Assembly: GCF_000238775.2 (NCBI RefSeq)
Contig: NZ_AFEJ02000001.1
Coordinates: 4,030,001 to 4,094,000, forward strand
Direction: 5' to 3'
DNA: 64,000 nucleotides
From: Acaryochloris sp. CCMEE 5410
GTDB lineage: Bacteria > Cyanobacteriota > Cyanobacteriia > Thermosynechococcales > Thermosynechococcaceae
Under the pieces are notes generated by a model. The model made no database searches and was not told where the DNA came from. It saw only the letters and a program-made list of their open reading frames with translations. Positions 1-9,333 of this stretch are shown piece by piece. How positions within the stretch are numbered: position 1 is the stretch's first letter; each line of letters opens with the position of its first letter. The position numbers and the translations under genes are program-made.

Positions 1-99
1 CTGGTGCCTTTAGAAAAGCGGTTGGGGTTTTTGGGGCTGGCAGTTTGTGATAGAGACACAGGAGATTCACATCCTCTTTTGGAAAGTTTGAAACAATGA
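1..99 (+). CDS. C-terminal end of an unidentified protein (cut by window edge)
   Basis: An open frame runs in from the left edge and stops at TGA 97-99, giving the last 32 residues of a protein. The end reads LVPLEKRLGFLGLAVCDRD and finishes LLESLKQ. I do not recognise the family from so short a piece. Composition is ordinary coding sequence, but this could also be a chance open frame because only 33 codons are visible. Confidence 0.35.
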   Translation: MVPLEKRLGFLGLAVCDRDTGDSHPLLESLKQ

Positions 100-420
100 C
101 CACTCAGGAATCATACTAGCAATTTTGGCCCAGAGGACCAGGAGGTCTATGAATAGTGGGTGCAACGGCAACACTAGCAGAGTGAGCGCTTAAAATTGAG
201 GTTGAGCATAGCTTACCATCCCTATTTAGTGGACTACTATAATTTCCTTTGGCGCAAAAAAATAATGCTATTTTGCATTGTGCAGACCATGATAGTTTCT
301 TGGCTATTTCTTAAGATGAGTTGTGCTGCAATGGCATACTAGAATTTGCTTTTCAGTCGCAAGAGCGATTGACGGCGATATGGGCGATTGCCCTTTGTTT
401 ATCCTTACTATTACTCACCT
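100..420. other. Intergenic region upstream of tyrS, nothing recognised
   Basis: About 320 bases separate the partial gene at the left edge from tyrS. Short open frames in it have no recognisable protein features. It presumably holds the tyrS promoter, but I see no convincing -35/-10 pair, hairpin or repeat. Confidence 0.4.
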
Positions 421-1635
421 ATGGCAGATGCAGTGTCTTCGTTGCTCCAGAGGGGCGTTAGCGATATTTTCCCCGATAATGCTGATTCACAACAAGAGGA
501 TGACAATTTAGCCTATCGCTTGGAAAACGCGGATCAACCGCTGCGCATCAAGCTGGGCATTGACCCCACGGGCACGGATCTCCATTTAGGCCATAGCCTT
601 CCGATTCGTAAACTGCGGGCGTTTCAGGATTTAGGCCATAAAGCCGTTTTGATTATTGGCGATTTTACGGCGCGGGTGGGTGATCCAACGGGTAAATCTG
701 AGGTTCGACGTCAGCTGACAGAAGCAGAGGTGCAGCATAATATTCAGACCTACCTAGATCAGATCAAGCCGATTTTGGATTTTGAGACCCCTGATCGGTT
801 AGAGGTTCGCTACAACTCAGAGTGGTTGTCCAAAATCGATTTGGCAAAGACCTTAGAACTGCTGACTACAATGACCGTGGGGCAAATGCTGGCGAAAGAA
901 GGATTTGCCGAACGCTATCAGCAGGGGACGCCCGTTTATTTACATGAATTTCTATACCCTTTGTTGCAGGGCTATGACTCGGTAGCAGTCGAAGCGGATG
1001 TGGAACTTGGGGGAACCGATCAGAAATTTAATATTGCCATTGGTCGAGATTTACAGCGGCATTTTGGCCTGCGCCCCCAGTTTGGTCTACTCACCCCGAT
1101 TCTATTGGGGACGGATGGGGTGCAAAAGATGTCCAAGTCATTGAATAACTATGTGGGCTTGGCTGAAGATGCGGTCAGTATGTACTCCAAGTTGGAGAAA
1201 ATGCCGGATGCGCTGCTGCCTGAGTACTTTGAACATCTAACCGATTTGTCCCTTAAAGAGTTACCGGAGAGTCCTCGAGAGCAGCAAAAGCTGTTGGCCC
1301 ATACTGTGGTGAGCCAGTATCACAGTGTTGCGATCGCAAATGAAACCCAACAATCCCTAGCTGCAATGGTGACCCAGGGAGATATGAGTCAAACCGATGT
1401 TATTCCTGAATATTCGTTGGCGGAGGTGACGTTCCCGGCCAAGCTGTTCTATTTGCTGAGTGCCAGCGGATTATGTTCTAGCAGTAGTGATGCCCGTCGC
1501 CAAATTAAGGGCGGAGCTGTGAAGTTAGATGGCACTAAAATCACCGTGGTTGATCAAACGTATAAACAGCCTGACGATCTGATCGGGATGGTCTTACAAG
1601 TGGGTAAAAAGAAGTTTATTCGGTTTATCGCCTGA
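421..1635 (+). CDS. tyrS: Tyrosyl-tRNA synthetase
   Basis: Charges tRNA-Tyr with tyrosine in the cytoplasm. The class I signatures are both present: HLGH (HIGH motif) at residues 55-58 and KMSKS near residues 236-240, with the tyrosine pocket segment LGGTDQKFN between them. The C-terminus carries an S4-type RNA-binding domain ([17 protein letters not shown]). The 404-residue length fits the bacterial family. I chose ATG 421 because the family usually begins shortly before the [11 protein letters not shown] segment; an in-frame TTG at 388 would add 11 unconserved residues. It stands alone, followed by an unrelated Uma2 gene. Confidence 0.96.
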   Translation: MADAVSSLLQRGVSDIFPDNADSQQEDDNLAYRLENADQPLRIKLGIDPTGTDLHLGHSLPIRKLRAFQDLGHKAVLIIGDFTARVGDPTGKSEVRRQLTEAEVQHNIQTYLDQIKPILDFETPDRLEVRYNSEWLSKIDLAKTLELLTTMTVGQMLAKEGFAERYQQGTPVYLHEFLYPLLQGYDSVAVEADVELGGTDQKFNIAIGRDLQRHFGLRPQFGLLTPILLGTDGVQKMSKSLNNYVGLAEDAVSMYSKLEKMPDALLPEYFEHLTDLSLKELPESPREQQKLLAHTVVSQYHSVAIANETQQSLAAMVTQGDMSQTDVIPEYSLAEVTFPAKLFYLLSASGLCSSSSDARRQIKGGAVKLDGTKITVVDQTYKQPDDLIGMVLQVGKKKFIRFIA

Positions 1636-1720
1636 CTAGGTACGGAAGTTTAGAGTCTCTACTCGTAGATGTGAAGACCTCTGGCGGTTCGAGCGAGAGG
1701 ATAAACTAGAGACATCCACG

Positions 1721-2308
1721 ATGGGCGGTATCATGCTGGCAATCGAATTAGACTTGCAACCGGCTGATTTAGAACTCAGTGATGAACAGTTTTACCATCT
1801 TTGCCAAGGAAATCGAGATCTGCGTCTAGAAAGAACTGCAGCAGGAAAGTTAGTGATTATGCCACCCACGGGATGGGGGACTGGAAACCGTAATCTAAGA
1901 CTCGGGCAACGGCTCGGCAATTGGGCAGATGAAGATGGAACCGGAATTGTGTTTGATTCCTCTACTGGGTTTCGGTTGCCTAACGGTGCGATTCGCTCGC
2001 CGGATGTGGCTTGGGTACGCCAAGATCGGTTGACGGTGCTCAATCCCGATCCCAACCAGTTTTTGCCTCTCTGTCCTGATGTTGTAATTGAACTTCGCTC
2101 TGCCAATGACGCTCTCAGTAGTTTGCAAGCCAAGATGCAAGAATATCTTGTGAATGGATTACAGCTGGGCTGGCTGATTAACCCTCAAGATCAACAGGTA
2201 GAAATTTATCGTCTAGATCAAGAGGTAGAGGTGCTCCAAGATCCAGACTTCTTGAGTGGAGAAGCGGTATTGCCGAACTTGCAATTATCTTTAGCAGGCA
2301 TTCTCTAG
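1721..2308 (+). CDS. Uma2 family (DUF820) putative endonuclease
   Basis: A 195-residue protein of the Uma2/DUF820 family, which is greatly expanded in cyanobacteria and has a PD-(D/E)XK nuclease-like fold. Visible family marks are the segments RSPDVAWVR, PDVVIELRS and a following Lys/Gln-rich helix (LQAKMQEYLVNG), which hold the Asp, Glu and Lys of the predicted active site. The C-terminal part (LGWLINPQDQQVEIYRL) is also typical. Cellular role is unknown. ATG 1733 is an alternative start four codons downstream. It is a single gene between tyrS and the convergent fec-type operon. Confidence 0.88.
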   Translation: MGGIMLAIELDLQPADLELSDEQFYHLCQGNRDLRLERTAAGKLVIMPPTGWGTGNRNLRLGQRLGNWADEDGTGIVFDSSTGFRLPNGAIRSPDVAWVRQDRLTVLNPDPNQFLPLCPDVVIELRSANDALSSLQAKMQEYLVNGLQLGWLINPQDQQVEIYRLDQEVEVLQDPDFLSGEAVLPNLQLSLAGIL

Positions 2309-2370
2309 AACGTCAGACTGTAGGGTATAAACGCAATATCAGATAAGGCTATGAGGTTGTCTAGGTCCGA

Positions 2371-3189
2371 CTAAACAGCAAACGACACTCCCTTACGTCC
2401 CACAGGTATACATAACGGTGTCCCCGCAACAGGATCATCCACAATACAACTATCCAAACCGAAGACTGCCTGTACCATTTTCCTAGTCATAACTTGGCGG
2501 GGATGGCCTTGGTCATAGATGTGACCTGCTTGGAGGGCGACTAGATGATCTCCATATCGACAAGCTTGATTCAAGTCATGGAGGACCATAACGATGGTGC
2601 GGCCTTGTTCTTGATTAAGGTCATATAACAAATCCAGAACTTCCATCTGGTGCGCTAAATCAAGATAGGTGGTCGGTTCATCCAATAGCAAAATATCTGT
2701 ATCTTGAGCCAAAGTCATGGCTATCCAGGCTCGCTGACGCTGTCCACCGGATAGGTTATCCAGAGCGCAATGGGCAAACTCAATCATTTGCGTCATTGAT
2801 AAGGCCCAGTTCACCTGCTGCTCGTCTTCTTTAGACCATTGCTGCAGCCATCCCTGGTGGGGATAGCGACCTTGGGCCACTAAATCTCTAACGGTCAATC
2901 CTTCTGGGGCGGTGGGTCCTTGAGGGAGCAACCCCAACCGTTTGGCAATGGCTTTGGTGGAGAGTTTGGCAATGGACTCACTCCCCAGGTACACCACCCC
3001 CTGTTTGGGCTTGAGTAAGCGCCCTAGGCCCTTCAACAAGGTCGATTTACCACAGCCATTGGGGCCGACCAAGATGGTGATTTTTTCAGTGGGAATCGCT
3101 AGGTCGAGGGACTCAATCACCACTTTGCCTTCATAAGCGAGGGTGAGTTTCCGAGTCGTGAGAGCGTAGGCAGGTGTTTCAGGGGTCAT
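2371..3189 (-). CDS. Iron-siderophore ABC transporter ATPase (FecE/FhuC family)
   Basis: Powers uptake of ferric siderophore across the inner membrane. Walker A (GPNGCGKST, residues 42-50), the ABC signature LSGGQ (146-150) and Walker B with catalytic Glu (ILLLDE, 166-171) are intact, followed by the switch His in VLHDLNQA. The 272-residue length fits FecE/FhuC. It is the last gene of a three-gene operon on the minus strand, and its ATG overlaps the end of the second permease gene by four bases, pointing to translational coupling. No binding protein is encoded in the operon; candidates are at 10.7, 30.2 and 31.3 kb. The exact siderophore cannot be read from sequence. Confidence 0.94.
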   Translation of the reverse strand: MTPETPAYALTTRKLTLAYEGKVVIESLDLAIPTEKITILVGPNGCGKSTLLKGLGRLLKPKQGVVYLGSESIAKLSTKAIAKRLGLLPQGPTAPEGLTVRDLVAQGRYPHQGWLQQWSKEDEQQVNWALSMTQMIEFAHCALDNLSGGQRQRAWIAMTLAQDTDILLLDEPTTYLDLAHQMEVLDLLYDLNQEQGRTIVMVLHDLNQACRYGDHLVALQAGHIYDQGHPRQVMTRKMVQAVFGLDSCIVDDPVAGTPLCIPVGRKGVSFAV

Positions 3190-4229
3190 GAGTTGCGATC
3201 GCGAATCAATACATAAAAAAAATAAGGTGCTCCCACAATGGCCGTAATAATCCCACAGGGCAGTTCAATGGGAGCAAAGAGTAAACGACCCAGCAAATCT
3301 GCCACCACTACGACAAAGCCCCCAGTTAAAGCCGCTACCGGAAGTAGTCCTTCATGGGAGGGGCCTACGAGTTGCCGTCCCAGATGAGGGGCCATTAATC
3401 CCACAAAGCCAATACTGCCTGCTGTAGCGACTGCCGATCCAGCCAGGGCTACACTGCTCAACAACAGTAGACCGCGTTGGAGCTCTAAACGACTGCCTAA
3501 ACTGCGAGCTACCTCATCGCCGAGTTGGAGGGCATTGAGTTCCCGACTCATCAATAGGCTCAGCACCCCAAACCCCGTTAGCCAGGGCAGAAATACCATC
3601 AGTTGCTCCCAACTGCGACCATAGACGCTACCGGCTAGCCAGACTAAGGCTTGGCTGACGTTATAGATATTGCCAAAGGTCACCATCAGGTTCGTTAAAG
3701 ATCCGGCAATCAGGCTGCATCCCACACCGACTAAAATCAATTGCACGGGAGAACTACCACCCTGCCAAGCCAGCAGGTAAATCAGCACTGCCACCGTCAG
3801 CGCTCCACCGAACGCAGCTAAGGGAATTAGTGCTATCGGTAAGTCAGGATAGAGCACAATTAAGGTGACGGCAGCTAAAGAAGCCCCAGCATTAACCCCA
3901 ATAATGCCGGGGGATGCCAACGGATTGCAGGTGATCCCTTGAGTGATCGTGCCTGCGATCGCAAGTCCCATACCTACCCCCCAAGCCACTAGGGTTCTCG
4001 GTAAACGCAGGGTCATCACAATAAAGGCAAAGTCTGGATTACTCGTTTCTACTCCTAAGACTGTTTTAATCACATCTAAGGTTGGCACCGGATATTCCCC
4101 TTGCCCCACACTGAGGACCATGGCCACCAACGTCGCCAGGATCAGGCAGACCAGAATACTGGGAACCCGTCGGTCTAGATGAAATGAGATCGGAACCTGC
4201 GGAGGACGAACCACTATCCACTGCTTCAT
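3186..4229 (-). CDS. Iron-siderophore ABC transporter permease (FecD-like)
   Basis: A 347-residue FecCD-family inner membrane permease, one half of a presumed heterodimer with the upstream gene. Strongly hydrophobic segments run through the chain. Family landmarks include [19 protein letters not shown] and [16 protein letters not shown] near the N-terminus, and [16 protein letters not shown] followed by the C-terminal [19 protein letters not shown]. The first about 40 residues form an extra hydrophilic leader plus first helix. Start ATG 4229 overlaps the preceding permease by four bases and the stop overlaps the ATPase start, so all three genes are likely co-translated. Confidence 0.93.
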   Translation of the reverse strand: MKQWIVVRPPQVPISFHLDRRVPSILVCLILATLVAMVLSVGQGEYPVPTLDVIKTVLGVETSNPDFAFIVMTLRLPRTLVAWGVGMGLAIAGTITQGITCNPLASPGIIGVNAGASLAAVTLIVLYPDLPIALIPLAAFGGALTVAVLIYLLAWQGGSSPVQLILVGVGCSLIAGSLTNLMVTFGNIYNVSQALVWLAGSVYGRSWEQLMVFLPWLTGFGVLSLLMSRELNALQLGDEVARSLGSRLELQRGLLLLSSVALAGSAVATAGSIGFVGLMAPHLGRQLVGPSHEGLLPVAALTGGFVVVVADLLGRLLFAPIELPCGIITAIVGAPYFFYVLIRDRNS

Positions 4230-5251
4230 CGTCGCACCTGCCAGCGGGTCAGATAGATAAAGAAGGGGGCTCCCAACAAGGGCATGACTAACCCCACGGG
4301 CAGCTCTTGGGGCTGAATTACTAACCGTGCTCCAATATCAGCGATCAGCAATAAGATGGCTCCGACAATGGCGGCATAGGGCAGAATCCAGCGATAATCG
4401 ACCCCCACCCAGAACCGAACGATATGGGGAACGATTAGGCCCACGAACCCGATCGGACCTGCGATCGCAACAGAGCCACCTGCCAGCAAAATAATGCTCA
4501 CTGCCGCAATTCCTTTGACCCAGGTGGTCTTTTGACCTAAACCTTGAGCAATATCTTCCCCTAGGCTGAGAGTAGTGAGCTGTTTACCCATAACTAGGGC
4601 AATCACCATGCCCACTGCCAGATAGGGTAAAACCTGAACCACTAAGTCTAAATCCCGCCCTGCGACAGAACCCGCGAGCCAAAACCGGATCTCTTCCAAG
4701 GTTCGTTGACTCAGGATCAGAATCCCGGTCGTCAGGGAGGTCACCAAAGCTGAAAATGCAGCCCCTGCAATCGTCAAATTAAGCGGTGTCAGTCCACCTC
4801 GCCCTAAGGAACCGAGAGCATAGACGGTAATGGCAGCGATTGCAGCGCCCAGCAAGGCAAACCCTGCATAAACCTTAAGAGACGTTGTACCTAACCAAAA
4901 TACTGACCCCACAACGGCCAGCGCGGCCCCGGAGTTAATCCCTAAAATACCGGGGTCAGCGAGGGGGTTGCGTGTGAGTCCTTGCATAATCGCCCCTGCC
5001 ATTGCAACAGCGCTACCGACTAATAAGGCAGTAAGGGATCGTGGAATTCTAACGGTGCGAATAATCAGTTGATCCGTCGATCCATCAAAGTCTGTCAGAG
5101 CTTGATACACCGTTTTGAGGCTGATATCAGCAACTCCTAGCCCTACACTGGCCATAAAACAAACCAATAGTAGTCCTATTCCTAAGACCAATCCCAATCC
5201 CAGGGGAATAGGGGACTGGAGCAACTGACGCCGAGCAGGAACAATAGACAC
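4226..5251 (-). CDS. Iron-siderophore ABC transporter permease (FecC-like), first gene of operon
   Basis: A 341-residue FecCD-family permease, paralogous to the next gene. It shows the same landmarks: RTVRIPRSLTALLVGSAVAMAG, NPLADPGILGINSGAAL, and GPIGFVGLIVPHIVRFWVG with a C-terminal LPVGLVMPLLGAPFFIYL. It leads the operon reading 5251 to 2371. Two sequences resembling the window's Fur-type box lie upstream (5262-5280 and 5417-5434), so repression by iron-loaded Fur is likely (inference). Confidence 0.93.
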   Translation of the reverse strand: MSIVPARRQLLQSPIPLGLGLVLGIGLLLVCFMASVGLGVADISLKTVYQALTDFDGSTDQLIIRTVRIPRSLTALLVGSAVAMAGAIMQGLTRNPLADPGILGINSGAALAVVGSVFWLGTTSLKVYAGFALLGAAIAAITVYALGSLGRGGLTPLNLTIAGAAFSALVTSLTTGILILSQRTLEEIRFWLAGSVAGRDLDLVVQVLPYLAVGMVIALVMGKQLTTLSLGEDIAQGLGQKTTWVKGIAAVSIILLAGGSVAIAGPIGFVGLIVPHIVRFWVGVDYRWILPYAAIVGAILLLIADIGARLVIQPQELPVGLVMPLLGAPFFIYLTRWQVRR

Positions 5252-5261
5252 TGACCAATTT

Positions 5262-5280
5262 ATTGATAATTCTTCTTAGT
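5262..5280 (-). promoter_or_regulatory. Candidate Fur-type box before the fecCDE-like operon
   Basis: ATTGATAATTCTTCTTAGT matches 14 of 19 positions of the box before the first antenna gene (17372-17390). It sits 11 bases from the first permease start codon, where a repressor could block initiation. It is assigned by similarity only. Confidence 0.45.
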
Positions 5281-5295
5281 AATACTACATGTATG

Positions 5296-5394
5296 TGCCT
5301 AAGATTTCTATCTAGGAACTATGAGAAAAGCTTGCTTTGCAAGCCTTTTAGGTTGACTCGTGGCTTCATGTCCGTATATTACAAAAGCGATAAT
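5296..5394 (+). repeat. Diverged 99-base repeat, copy 1, with hairpin
   Basis: This stretch aligns end to end with 9482-9580, which has the same length. Shared blocks are TGCCTAAG at the start and GTATATTACAAAAGC near the end. Both copies carry a hairpin in the same place with different sequence; here AAAAGCTTGC pairs with GCAAGCCTTTT at 5326-5349 with one bulge. It could be an old mobile-element remnant or a conserved leader. Function unknown. Confidence 0.45.
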
Positions 5395-5416
5395 TGGAGA
5401 CTATCTTCAGCCTAGA

Positions 5417-5434
5417 GTTAAGAAACTTCTCAAT
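5417..5434 (-). promoter_or_regulatory. Candidate Fur-type box, distal
   Basis: GTTAAGAAACTTCTCAAT is nearly identical to the box before TonB receptor 1 (14616-14634, one base longer). It lies about 170 bases before the fecC-like start and 135 bases before the MFS pseudogene, so it could serve either direction. Confidence 0.4.
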
Positions 5435-5569
5435 AACGAAACCAGAACTGGGTTGTCCAATCCCTTCTAGCCGCGTTTTGTATTGCTCCGCAAATGGTGT
5501 GGATGCAGACTCGACCTCTATCACTTTAGACAGGTGTGACTGCACACCAATTAATCCACTTTTTTTGTG

Positions 5570-6410
5570 ATGACTAAACTGCCTCGATGGTTACAAGGAT
5601 TAGAAAATCCGGTCTGTGCCAGACTCTACTTGGCACAGACTATCAACCTTATGGGAGATGCTTTCACCTAGTTGGGCTTGGCACTCTTAGCTTTTGAGTT
5701 AGCCGGAGAACAAACAGTCAGGCACCATTCTGGCTGGCGCATTAACGCTACGAGTAACCTGTGGCTGGATCCATGGATTCGATATGCGCTAGCTCTGCAA
5801 TTTATTGCTGCGATCGCAGGGGCTCAAATGCTGGTGAATACGGTCGGTTATGTTCAAAGCACCTTGCAACTGGGTAAAACAGAATATGGATGGGCGATGG
5901 CTGCTTTTAGCATCGATTGGTTTAGGACATTTCAGGAATAAATATCATCCCATTAGCCTAATCACCCTGGGGACTCTGTTGATTGTCTTGGCGCTCTTAC
6001 CTGCTCATGAAGTTTTACTCGGTGGATTGTTGTTGCTTTGGGGCATTGCAGGTATCGGCCAAACCCTGGTCAATGTCACTACACAAACCGTTATTGCTGA
6101 CCGAGTTGCGGTGGAGGTGCAAGGCCGTGTGTATGGGGCACATTTCGCGTTAAGCCATCTGTGGTGGGTTTTTGCCTATCCAGTTGCAGGTTGGATGGGC
6201 AGCTCTCTTGCGTCCTATTTTTTCTACAGCAGCCTGTTCGGTTTAGGGCTGTTCGTGATGATGTTCACCATATTTCGCCCCCATCAATTAATGCAGCTTA
6301 AGAGAGGTTTATGGCATGAACATGACCACGACCATAGCGACCCATCCCATCACCATCATGCCTACTCAGCCACGCAGCACACCCACCTTCACTTCCATCC
6401 CGCGCCATAA
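5570..6410 (+). pseudogene. Decayed MFS nickel/cobalt efflux permease (NrsD/NreB-like)
   Basis: The reading frame opens at ATG 5570 (MTKLPRWLQGLENPV), then meets an in-frame TAG at 5669-5671 where FTWLGLALLAFEL would be expected, so a Trp codon has probably become a stop. The frame continues to about 5925 and shifts by one base near there; the last part (5940-6410) encodes late MFS helices ending in a His/Asp-rich tail (HEHDHDHSD and HHHH). That tail is the mark of NreB/NrsD-type nickel exporters. The remaining protein is about 280 codons instead of about 400-450, so several middle helices are also deleted. Multiple lesions make function very unlikely. Confidence 0.8.
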
Positions 6411-6634
6411 TTGAGTTATGGTTTGCTTCTCAACCCAATGTTTAAGCCTGATCAGCAATGGCCTAGATTTCAAAAGAGGTGCGCTATTGTGAATGTATCG
6501 GTCTATTGTGCCGGAAGCACCTAGATGTTGTGCCCTTCCCTAACAGTCCTGAGTGCTTCACTTCGCTACCAATGGTGAGAAGTCCACTGGTGAGTTAGGT
6601 ATCTGAGCTGCCTATTGTAAAATCTGCTGCATTA

Positions 6635-7089
6635 GGGATTGGTAAAAATCTACCCTGATTTGGTTCTGTTCAGATCGGAGATCCCTTTGAAGGTCAATTT
6701 ATCACCGTTTTTGATCGGTTCCGTATCGTCTTAGCGATCGCTTCTTCAATACCCATCTGCGGATCGAAGTTCAAAGCCTATAGACCCAAGACTATATTCG
6801 TTTACTGCTCACGACTAAAGAACGTGACTGCTACGGTCATCACACTGTCTTCTCGTCTTCTCAATTACTGCGAAGTAATCAACGCAAAAAAATCGTCAAG
6901 TTGTTTGTCTAGCTTGATGAGCAAATTGATCAGATATCAGGCCGGCACAATACGTTTTCCGTCGACTCAGAGTTAGCCGGTGCCCTGAGCAGTACTTCAG
7001 AGCAAGAAATTCAAATTCGCATGGTCACAGAAATTGACGCATTGGTGGATTGGGCAACACATCACTATTCTGTGAGCCAACGGGAGTGA
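6635..7089 (+). pseudogene. Decayed gene of unknown family
   Basis: A protein-like reading is split by lesions. From about 6659 one frame reads FGSVQIGDPFEGQFITVF, then after a one-base shift near 6720 the next frame gives RLSDRFFNTHLRIEVQSL and continues to TGA 7087-7089, interrupted by TAG at 6781 and 6910, both one change from CAG. The end reads LVDWATHHYSVSQRE. I do not recognise the family. Together with the neighbouring MFS pseudogene it marks a decaying segment. Confidence 0.45.
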
Positions 7090-7109
7090 CCTTTTCTCGG
7101 TCAGTTGAG

Positions 7110-8066
7110 TTAGGAATGATCCCAATCTGGCTTAAATAGCTTGCGACTATTGAGAAAGCGATCAATCGCCATGGCGGCCACACACCCATCTCCAGCTGCA
7201 ACCACCGCTTGCTTAAAAGGGGTATTGCGGATGTCTCCAACAGCCCATACACCGTCTACACTGGTTGCCATCAGTTCATCAACCTTGACCCCACCATCGG
7301 GATTGAAGTGAACTTGATCGCCTACAAAATCAGTAATAGGTTTGGAGCCATTTTGATAGACAAATACCCCATCCACTTCTAAACCTATCGGTTCATCTTG
7401 ATCTCTGACCTTTACCTGTACCCCTGAAACTCCCATGGCGCTACCCTGAATTGATAGCAGCCTGGACCGACTCCAATGTTTCACATTGGGTAAACTCAGC
7501 AAATCCTGAGCATGGGTATCTTCCGCTGGCGGGGTCTTTACGGTTACCCAGTGAACCATAGACGAAAATTTAGTGAGGACTTGAGCTTCCTCGATTGCTT
7601 CCCGATTCAGCCCTACAACTGCAACAGGCCGATCCTTGTAAAAAGCGGCATCACAGGTGGCGCAGTAGCTGACTCCTCGACCTAAAAACTCAGCTTCTCC
7701 ATCAAAAGATGCCTTGCGACCCATTGCCCCTGTGGCTAAGACAATCGCTCGGCCCACAAATGTCCCTTCAGGGGTGTAAACCTTTTTTTGGGCACCGGTA
7801 ATATCTAGACCAAAGACTTGTGCTTGCTGATAGTGCGTGCCAAACTCCATGGCTTGCTCTCTCATGACAGTCAGGAGTTCTTCGCCACTGATATCACCGG
7901 CAACGCCAGGATAGTTGGCAATTTTATGAGTGATGGCCAAAGCACCCACAGCAGGGTTTTTGTCTAAAATAACCGTCTTGAAATTCGCTCGCGATGTGTA
8001 GAGGGCACAGGTACAGCCTGCAGGACCACCACCAATAATCACAACATCAAATTCATAGGTATCCAA
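7110..8066 (-). CDS. Thioredoxin-reductase-like FAD/NAD(P) disulfide oxidoreductase
   Basis: Contains the N-terminal FAD site VVIIGGGPAGCTCALY, a redox-active CATC pair (GVSYCATCDAAF), a second nucleotide-binding fold (VAVVGLNREAIEEA) and the C-terminal FAD segment VWAVGDIRNTP. This is the layout of low-molecular-weight thioredoxin reductases and their cyanobacterial relatives. The NADPH motif lacks the usual GGGNSA string, so the electron donor may differ (inference). TTG 8066 is preferred: GGAG lies ten bases before it and the protein then starts directly at the FAD domain. ATG 8114 would add 16 residues and overlap the upstream hydrolase gene. Likely co-transcribed with that gene. Confidence 0.85.
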   Translation of the reverse strand: MDTYEFDVVIIGGGPAGCTCALYTSRANFKTVILDKNPAVGALAITHKIANYPGVAGDISGEELLTVMREQAMEFGTHYQQAQVFGLDITGAQKKVYTPEGTFVGRAIVLATGAMGRKASFDGEAEFLGRGVSYCATCDAAFYKDRPVAVVGLNREAIEEAQVLTKFSSMVHWVTVKTPPAEDTHAQDLLSLPNVKHWSRSRLLSIQGSAMGVSGVQVKVRDQDEPIGLEVDGVFVYQNGSKPITDFVGDQVHFNPDGGVKVDELMATSVDGVWAVGDIRNTPFKQAVVAAGDGCVAAMAIDRFLNSRKLFKPDWDHS

Positions 8067-8071
8067 GGTCT

Positions 8072-8863
8072 TTAGTCTCCAGGAAGTAGGGCAGAATGAT
8101 TCATTTCCTTGCATAACAGCTTCATCATGAGCTGTTCATGGGTGGAGGGTAGGCGAGGCATACTTGAGACCTGTTGCCAAAACTCCAGAATGATTTGGCT
8201 GGTCCGACGTGGATGATCATAATGGAAAAAATGCCGTCCTTGAGGACAGCTCCATAATCGATCGCCTGCTTTAAGCCAGGGTTGCCACTGGGCATGAGCT
8301 TGCGGGTCAACCACAGCATCATGTTCTCCATGACATACTAACAAGGGAGACGCTACTCCTCCAGGCGCTAACTCATTGCGATGGGCTAAAGAGTGGGGAG
8401 CTAATTCAGTATCTAGGATCGTTGCCAAGAGTGACGCCAATGTCATGGCTCGATGGGTGTTCATCACGCCAAACAGCATGGTTACCATTTGAAATAAAAT
8501 CGCCTCTCGACTACAGGGTAAACGTTCTCTCATCTTGTAGTAATGGGCATGCCAACCCACGGATGGATTTGCCCCAACGGAGAGTAGCGTTAATGATTTA
8601 ACTGCTTGGGGATGATAACGAGCATAAAGTAACCCCAATGTGCCGCTGAGACCATGCCCCAGCAGATGAATTGGCTGTGATTGCCGTTGAATATCTTGGT
8701 GGAGCAATGTTAAGGCAGTTTGTATAGAGCAAGGTTCATCCGCCGTTTGATGGTAGCTCCAAAATTTTACATTCGTACATCGCTTGAGCTGTTGGCATAA
8801 ACTCCAGTCAAACCGTTTGAGACGGGGGTTAGCACATAACCAGAGTGCATCAAAAGTACTCAC
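8072..8863 (-). CDS. Alpha/beta hydrolase fold protein
   Basis: A 263-residue protein with an alpha/beta hydrolase core. The nucleophile elbow is probably LGHGLSGTLGLLYA, followed by the family's helix (YHPQAVKSLTLLSVG). The late acid and base lie in LVCHGEHDAVVDPQAH and the RHFFHYDHP segment. The elbow is not a strict GXSXG, so catalysis is not certain. Substrate unknown. The following thioredoxin-reductase-like gene begins just after its stop, suggesting an operon. A Fur-like sequence lies 155 bases upstream. Confidence 0.75.
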   Translation of the reverse strand: MSTFDALWLCANPRLKRFDWSLCQQLKRCTNVKFWSYHQTADEPCSIQTALTLLHQDIQRQSQPIHLLGHGLSGTLGLLYARYHPQAVKSLTLLSVGANPSVGWHAHYYKMRERLPCSREAILFQMVTMLFGVMNTHRAMTLASLLATILDTELAPHSLAHRNELAPGGVASPLLVCHGEHDAVVDPQAHAQWQPWLKAGDRLWSCPQGRHFFHYDHPRRTSQIILEFWQQVSSMPRLPSTHEQLMMKLLCKEMNHSALLPGD

Positions 8864-9017
8864 AAGCTAGGGGTCCATAAACTTAAATCAATAAAGGTAT
8901 CTTGATGTCAGTAATAGTGAGTATCACTCCACCACCTATCTAAGATCCGGAATATGACCAGCGGCTATAAATATAGGTAGTCTAGAGCTGAGCTTCTATG
9001 CTGGTGTCAAGATAATT

Positions 9018-9036
9018 ATTGATTAATATTCTCAAC
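9018..9036. promoter_or_regulatory. Candidate Fur-type box
   Basis: ATTGATTAATATTCTCAAC keeps the outer ATTGA and TCTCAA halves of the window's recurring box and lies in a very AT-rich patch (GATAATTATTGATTAATATT). It is upstream of the hydrolase gene on the minus strand and just before a decayed gene on the plus strand. Confidence 0.4.
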
Positions 9037-9065
9037 TACAGTACAGCATTTTGGCTGCGAAAGAT

Positions 9066-9333
9066 ATGGTGCGTCAAGGTTGGGGTGGACGGAATAATGC
9101 GGGATTTGGATCGCCTAAGTCATTGAGAGCTACCAAAGTGCTCTTGCAGGGTTGTGACATCCCTAGCTGATTATGCGTTGTATTCTATGGTTTCCCTTGG
9201 TGGAGGGTCTCAACAAAATGGACACAATATCGAACAGATTATTGACCATCTAAAATATTGGCTGTTCAAAGTACCGAAATCCTTGAAGGCAGAGCATTTG
9301 CTTCGAGATTTAGCGAAGATTCTTAGAGCTTAA
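9066..9333 (+). pseudogene. Decayed small gene with a GWGG N-terminus
   Basis: ATG 9066 opens a frame reading MVRQGWGGRNNAGFGSPKSL, close to the basic Gly-Trp-Gly-Gly starts of small cyanobacterial proteins, but it stops after 34 codons. A frame shifted by one, from about 9154 to TAA 9331-9333, reads like a continuation: IEQIIDHLKYWLFKVPKSL. Joined, they would make a protein of roughly 90 residues. A one-base indel near 9150 is the simplest explanation. Function unknown. Confidence 0.4.

Noticed and set aside
323-511. 62-codon frame overlapping the tyrS start
   Set aside because: Overlaps the tyrS coding region in another frame and has no recognisable features.
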